Assembly (NCBI GenBank): GCA_030619405.1
Contig: JAUXBK010000132.1
Coordinates: 1-7,513, forward strand
DNA length: 7,513 bases
Source: Sedimenticola sp.
GTDB taxonomy: Bacteria > Pseudomonadota > Gammaproteobacteria > Chromatiales > Chromatiaceae
Direction: 5' to 3'
Part shown: positions 4,229 to 7,513 of the stretch, in pieces
Numbering within the stretch: the stretch's first letter is position 1
Layout: each line of letters starts with the position of its first letter
Made by a program: the position numbers and the translations under genes
The notes under the pieces: model-generated
What the model saw: only the letters and a program-made list of their open reading frames with translations
Told to the model about the DNA's origin: nothing
Database searches by the model: none

Positions 4229-6030
4229 AAATGTCTTTTTATCCCGTGAATGGACATCTTTTCCAGGTGGGGAATGTCTGGCAACCTGGCGGCGTTGTTC
4301 AGCTGAATCAGGGTTTCAGGTCCGGCCAGTCCGTCAGTCTTGAGGCCAAGACGCCGCTGAAATGCCTTGACCGCCTGACTCAGTGCCAGGTCGAACGCGG
4401 TCGATAGGCCGGTGGCGCCGTCGTCCGGCTGGATGCCTGCTCTGGCCAGTGTCTGCCTGAGCCAACGCACATAGGCGGGTGACGAACCCGGGCCGATCAG
4501 GGTGCCGCCGCCCGGGGGCGGGCGCCAGAGCATAATATACCCACCCTTCCAATACCGGCCCAGCTGCCCCAGCGGAAGCTCGATCCGGGCCGAACCCGTC
4601 TCCAGCAGCACACGGCTTGGCCCGATGCCTGTCAGCAGTGCAAAACCCTTTTTCTCTGCTTCATTGGAGAGTTCTATCAGGGCTGGGCGGTCGTGGAAAC
4701 GGATATCGTCCCAGCTGCCTTTGCCCTGACGGCAGCGCAGTCCCTGCTGTTCGATGAAACTGCAGGGATCGATCGATTCCGGGGCCGGTGGTGAGATCCC
4801 CCAGTGTGCGGCCAGCCTGGCAAGGGCAATCTGCCGATCCATGATCGTCCGGGCCACCTGGGGCAGGGGGTTGGGTGCGGGTATCACGCTTTTCCGTTGC
4901 GTCATTGAAGCAGTGGCCGCTTCCATGGGTCTCGGTTCAGGTTCTGCTGCCACTTTCTCCACCGGTTTTGAAACCGGTTCCGGTGACAGAGGCGGTGGGG
5001 TGGCTGGCATCTCTGTTTCAGTCACTGTATCAGGGACCGGAAGAGGGTTTTGATCTTTCCTGCCTGGTGCGGCACCTGATTTCGGTTCTCCTCCGGCCAG
5101 CACCGGCAGTTCCCATTTCCACTCGTTGTTGTAACCCAGCCAGGCGGCCCCGGCAGTCAGTGCTATCAACAGCAGGATCAGCCACAACGGATGCAACCGC
5201 GATCGCCGTTTCGAGGTCGTCTGCTCCCCCCTGAGCTCGCGAAAAGCCCGATTGACGATCCTGCTGTCCACGATCTTTCGCTGGGTCGCATAGGCCCCGA
5301 GCAGCGTCCGGTCGCACAGGATGTTGATGAGGCGGGGTATGCCACCGGTCAGACGGTGGATGCGACGTAGCGCGGCGGCTGTGAACAGGCGGCGCCCGAC
5401 ACCAGCTACTGCCAGGCGGTGGCGGATATAGTCACCGGTCTCATCCGGAGAGAGTGGTCGCAGGTGGTAGCGGGCGGTAATCCGCTGGGCCAGTTGTCGC
5501 AGCCCCGGTTGTCGGAGCACCTCCCCCAGTTCCGGCTGGCCGATGAGAAAGATCTGCAGCAGCTTGTGCCGATGGGTCTCCAGGTTGGTCAGCAGCCGGA
5601 TCTGTTCCAGCACTGCCGGGCTCAGGTTCTGTGCCTCGTCGATCAACAGTACCGGGCGCCTGCCCCCGGCATGGGCCTGCAGCAGATACCGGTTGAGCCG
5701 CTCCACCAGTAACCTGCTGGAATCCACCTCGGCGGGCACCTCGATGCCGAATTCATCGCACACCGTGTGCAGCAGCTCCTGGACCGTGAGCGCCGGGTTG
5801 AGGACCAGGGCAACGTCCACGGAATCCGGTAGCTGCTCCAGGAAAGCGCGGCACACGGTGGTCTTGCCGGTGCCCACTTCACCGGTGAGGAGCACGAACC
5901 CCCCACCCTCCATGGCGCCGTACAGCAGGTGTGCCAGGGCCTCCTGGTGCTGGTGGCTGAGGTACAGGTAGCGAGGGTCCGGGGTGATGGAGAAAGAGGC
6001 CTCTTTCAACCCGAAATATTCTGGGTACAT
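4216..6030 (-). CDS. gspA: General secretion pathway ATPase GspA/ExeA with peptidoglycan-binding domain
   Basis: With the start at 6030 (MYPEYFGLKEASFSITPDPR, the family's usual opening) the protein has 604 residues. It carries an AAA+ ATPase domain with Walker A GEVGTGKTT (50-58), Walker B VLLIDEAQ (127-134) and sensor-1 region QIFLIGQPEL (159-168). A single membrane span follows (about 283-300), then a Pro-rich periplasmic linker (320-395), a region like the C39-peptidase-fold domain of ExeA (about 400-505) that lacks an obvious catalytic set, and a PG_binding_1 domain (about 515-580, with AVKAFQRRLGLKTDGLAGPE). It should act with GspB to open or organise peptidoglycan for the type II secretin, using ATP on the cytoplasmic side. 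In-frame upstream starts exist at 6057 (ATG) and 6066 (TTG) but lack a ribosome binding site and fall outside the family N-terminus. No other gsp genes are in the window. The last residues (LATD) and the stop come from an adjoining repeat. Confidence 0.93.
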   Translation of the reverse strand: MYPEYFGLKEASFSITPDPRYLYLSHQHQEALAHLLYGAMEGGGFVLLTGEVGTGKTTVCRAFLEQLPDSVDVALVLNPALTVQELLHTVCDEFGIEVPAEVDSSRLLVERLNRYLLQAHAGGRRPVLLIDEAQNLSPAVLEQIRLLTNLETHRHKLLQIFLIGQPELGEVLRQPGLRQLAQRITARYHLRPLSPDETGDYIRHRLAVAGVGRRLFTAAALRRIHRLTGGIPRLINILCDRTLLGAYATQRKIVDSRIVNRAFRELRGEQTTSKRRSRLHPLWLILLLIALTAGAAWLGYNNEWKWELPVLAGGEPKSGAAPGRKDQNPLPVPDTVTETEMPATPPPLSPEPVSKPVEKVAAEPEPRPMEAATASMTQRKSVIPAPNPLPQVARTIMDRQIALARLAAHWGISPPAPESIDPCSFIEQQGLRCRQGKGSWDDIRFHDRPALIELSNEAEKKGFALLTGIGPSRVLLETGSARIELPLGQLGRYWKGGYIMLWRPPPGGGTLIGPGSSPAYVRWLRQTLARAGIQPDDGATGLSTAFDLALSQAVKAFQRRLGLKTDGLAGPETLIQLNNAARLPDIPHLEKMSIHGIKRHLATD

Positions 6031-6088
6031 ATCCGGGTAGGTTAGCCTATATCTCATGGCGGACAAAGTGGTAAAGAGAGCTTTGCCT

Positions 6089-6106
6089 GAGATAAACAGT
6101 TATCTC
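6089..6106. promoter_or_regulatory. Perfect short palindrome, possible operator or terminator
   Basis: GAGATAA-acag-TTATCTC is a perfect 7-bp inverted repeat at 6089-6106, followed on the plus strand by five T residues (6107-6111). It lies 59 bp upstream of the chosen gspA start and just downstream of the candidate gspA promoter, a good site for a repressor dimer. It could also be a weak AT-rich terminator on the plus strand, but no plus-strand gene precedes it. Confidence 0.3.
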
Positions 6107-6118
6107 TTTTTCCGCCTC

Positions 6119-6147
6119 ATCTTGACGAGGGACGCGTTCACGGTCAA
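6119..6147 (-). promoter_or_regulatory. Candidate gspA promoter
   Basis: On the minus strand TTGACC (6147-6142) is followed after 17 nt by CAAGAT (6124-6119). The -35 is good and the -10 is weak. A run of T's precedes the -35. It would start transcription near 6112, about 80 nt before the gspA ATG at 6030. Confidence 0.3.
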
Positions 6148-6186
6148 AAAAATAGAGGGTATCGGTCGAACCGCGCCTCAAAATCA

Positions 6187-6200
6187 GACAGGATTAACAG
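6187..6200. repeat. Fragment of the GACAGGATTAACAG repeat
   Basis: GACAGGATTAACAG here is identical over 14 bases to 7437-7450, the start of the hairpin repeat at the window end. It stops two bases before the REP-like inverted repeat at 6203, which suggests one repeat landed in or next to another. Confidence 0.5.
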
Positions 6201-6202
6201 TT

Positions 6203-6287
6203 GTAGGCCGGATAAGCGAAGCGCATCCGGCGAAACAGCTGGATCGCTGAGCGTCACTGCCGGATGCGCTTCGCTTATCCGGCCTAC
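6203..6287. repeat. REP-like element, perfect 29-bp inverted repeat
   Basis: The arm 6203-6231 (starting GTAGGCCGGATAAGCG, ending GCATCCGGC) is perfectly inverted at 6259-6287, with a 27-nt loop containing CAGC-tggatc-GCTG. It resembles enterobacterial BIME/REP sequences with GCCGGATGCG and TTATCCGGCCTAC ends. A further copy of GTAGGC at 6293-6298 can pair with GCCTAC (6282-6287) as an alternative small hairpin. It sits between the divergent gspA and lipoprotein genes, where it may insulate supercoiling or bind DNA-bending proteins. No RAYT transposase is visible in the window. Confidence 0.85.
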
Positions 6288-6308
6288 CTGGTGTAGGCAG
6301 TTGGTTTC

Positions 6309-6338
6309 TTGCCACATTTAGAATTGCTGAGGTAAAGT
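6309..6338 (+). promoter_or_regulatory. Candidate promoter of WD40 lipoprotein gene
   Basis: TTGCCA (6309-6314) and TAAAGT (6333-6338) are separated by 18 nt, giving a start near 6345 and a leader of about 27 nt that would carry the GAGG ribosome binding site at 6361-6364. Both hexamers are imperfect. Confidence 0.3.
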
Positions 6339-6371
6339 GGGGCCTCTGTGGACACACTCAGAGGTATCAGA

Positions 6372-7331
6372 ATGTTGCTGCGTTTCGCCTCGCTGCTTTG
6401 CGCCGCCGTGATGGTCGTGTTACTGACAGGCTGCGCCCGGGGTCTGTATCGACCTGCGGATGTGGTGATCCCGGATGCCCATGGAGGCGGCAGTGCACTG
6501 GCGGCCAGTCCTGACTCCGCCATGCTGGTATCCGGGGGGTGGACCGGAAACATCCGTCTCTGGAACCTGCCCGACGGCACGGCCCGGTATCGCTGGCAGG
6601 CCCATCGAGGGGAAGTGAGCGGGCTGTTCTTTCTCGATGAGAAGCGGGTACTGAGTGGCGGATATGACGGCAGGCTGGTGTTGTGGTCACTGCGGGGGCA
6701 GAAGCTGCGCAGTGCCGACAGTGACTCCCCGATAACGGCGATGGCGGTGGACATTGCCAGCGCGCTGATCGTGACCGGGCACAATGATGGCAGCGTCAGG
6801 CTGTGGTCATTGTTTGAACTCTCACCGCTGGCCAGAGCTGGCGCCCATGATGGCGCCGTGCGGGCGCTGACCATCGCCTCGGGCGGTTACCTGCTGGCCT
6901 CCAGTGCCACCGATGGGCAGGTGAAGCTGTGGCGCCCGGAGGGGGAGACCCTGCCGAAGGCGGGCTCGGATGCCCGCACCCTGGTGTTTTCCCCGGATGG
7001 GCGTTTTCTCTACGGTGCAGGCTGGTTCGACCTGTTTCGCTGGGAACTGGAGACGGGTGCGCTCACCACCATCGACACCGATCACCAGGGCATCATCAAC
7101 AGCATCCTGTTTGCGCCGGATGGCGGTTATCTGGCAAGCATCAGCCGTCAGACCGACAGCTCGGTGCTGTTTCTTGACCCGGACAGCGGACAGACCCTGA
7201 AGCGTTTCCAGCCCCACGCCCTGTGCGGCGTGGTGGTGGTGATCACTCCGGACGGGAAGACCCTGGCCACCACCTCGGACGATGGCAGTATCATGATATG
7301 GGCGCTGGAAAGAGATCCGGGCAACCCATGA
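6372..7331 (+). CDS. WD40 beta-propeller lipoprotein
   Basis: The ATG at 6372 has GAGG (6361-6364) 7 nt upstream and starts a classic lipoprotein signal: MLLRFASLLCAAVMVVLLTG then Cys21 (lipobox LLTGC). An in-frame GTG at 6348 would add eight residues before the signal and is less likely. Ala follows the Cys, so outer-membrane anchoring is expected by the E. coli +2 rule. The mature 299 residues form about seven WD40 blades, most ending in a recognisable strand: NIRLWN (60-65), RLVLWS (101-106), SVRLWS (141-146), QVKLWR (183-188), FDLFRWE (219-225), SSVLFLD (263-269) and SIMIWA (306-311). Seven blades would close one propeller, so the protein is probably complete. Such a fold is a scaffold for protein contacts; no enzyme motif is seen. 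It is divergent from gspA, which hints at, but does not show, a role near the cell-wall/secretion machinery. Confidence 0.88.
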   Translation: MLLRFASLLCAAVMVVLLTGCARGLYRPADVVIPDAHGGGSALAASPDSAMLVSGGWTGNIRLWNLPDGTARYRWQAHRGEVSGLFFLDEKRVLSGGYDGRLVLWSLRGQKLRSADSDSPITAMAVDIASALIVTGHNDGSVRLWSLFELSPLARAGAHDGAVRALTIASGGYLLASSATDGQVKLWRPEGETLPKAGSDARTLVFSPDGRFLYGAGWFDLFRWELETGALTTIDTDHQGIINSILFAPDGGYLASISRQTDSSVLFLDPDSGQTLKRFQPHALCGVVVVITPDGKTLATTSDDGSIMIWALERDPGNP

Positions 7332-7356
7332 CCACCAGCCGCCATTCTCTGATCGC

Positions 7357-7387
7357 AACCGTTCACGGTTAACAGTTTACGGTTTTT
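7357..7387 (+). terminator. Possible terminator after lipoprotein gene
   Basis: AACCGT (7357-7362) can pair with ACGGTT (7379-7384), followed by TTT up to 7387. An internal alternative is AACCG-ttca-CGGTT (7357-7370). It lies 26 bp after the stop codon. The stem is short and the loop of the longer form is large, so support is modest. Confidence 0.3.
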
Positions 7388-7436
7388 CAATGAATCCAGA
7401 CCTCGCCATTTCCGTTCAAAATCGTCTCAATAAATG

Positions 7437-7513
7437 GACAGGATTAACAGGATTTACAGGTTTATGTAATTCTGTAAATTCTGTTAATCCTGAACAATCC
7501 TGTAAATCCTGTC
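7437..7513. repeat. ACAGGATTAACAG-type hairpin repeat, cut by window end
   Basis: CAGGATTAACAGGATTTACA and two more bases (7439-7460) form an inverted pair with 7471-7492, matching at 20 of 22 positions around a 10-nt loop. A third related block (TCCTGTAAATCCTGTC, 7498-7513) runs into the window end, so the element continues outside. The arms themselves are made of a repeated 'CAGGATT(A/T)A' core. This sequence type recurs between genes in many bacteria; it is non-coding. It may act as a bidirectional hairpin after the lipoprotein gene. Confidence 0.8.

Noticed and set aside
6284..6874. 196-codon minus-strand frame over the WD40 gene
   Set aside because: Ser/Arg/Pro-rich product antisense to blades of a recognised propeller; part of it even covers the REP-like arm.

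Overview
The window looks like a chromosomal segment from a gammaproteobacterium with fairly high GC. The CCA-adding enzyme is of the long gammaproteobacterial type with an HD domain, a GspA/GspB (ExeA/ExeB) pair is present, and a secreted Gly/Tyr-rich protein resembles the sulfur globule proteins of sulfur-oxidising gammaproteobacteria. The sulfur-oxidiser suggestion rests on that one low-complexity protein and is an inference.

Layout, left to right. Positions 1-319 hold a fragment of an intergenic repeat and a stretch of about 120 nt that folds well and follows a TATAAT box; it may be a small RNA or a leader. A plus-strand group follows: a YaiI/UPF0178 protein (320-769), a possible 43-residue small protein with its own Shine-Dalgarno sequence (783-914), and the secreted Gly/Tyr-rich repeat protein (1016-1396). 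A 168-bp palindromic MITE-like element (1411-1578) sits at the convergence point and supplies the last half of the opposing gene.

The minus strand then carries, in transcription order, gspA (about 6030-4216), gspB (3995-3060), cca (2975-1716) and a small gene overlapping the cca stop by ATGA (1719-1411). GspA is an AAA+ ATPase with a membrane segment and a periplasmic peptidoglycan-binding domain. GspB is its single-pass partner. In type II secretion this pair helps the secretin pass through or assemble in the cell wall. cca and the small gene may be co-transcribed behind them. Divergent from gspA, on the plus strand, is a WD40 beta-propeller lipoprotein (6372-7331).

The most striking property of the window is the density of unrelated palindromic repeats at gene borders and even inside genes: a nested MITE at 1411-1578, an in-frame hairpin insertion in the gspB linker (about 3576-3719), a 164-bp element between gspA and gspB whose end supplies the gspA stop codon (4065-4228), a REP-like 29-bp perfect inverted repeat (6203-6287), and an ACAGGATTAACAG-type hairpin cut by the window end (7437-7513). 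I found no tRNA, rRNA, CRISPR array, transposase or complete new defence or biosynthetic system.
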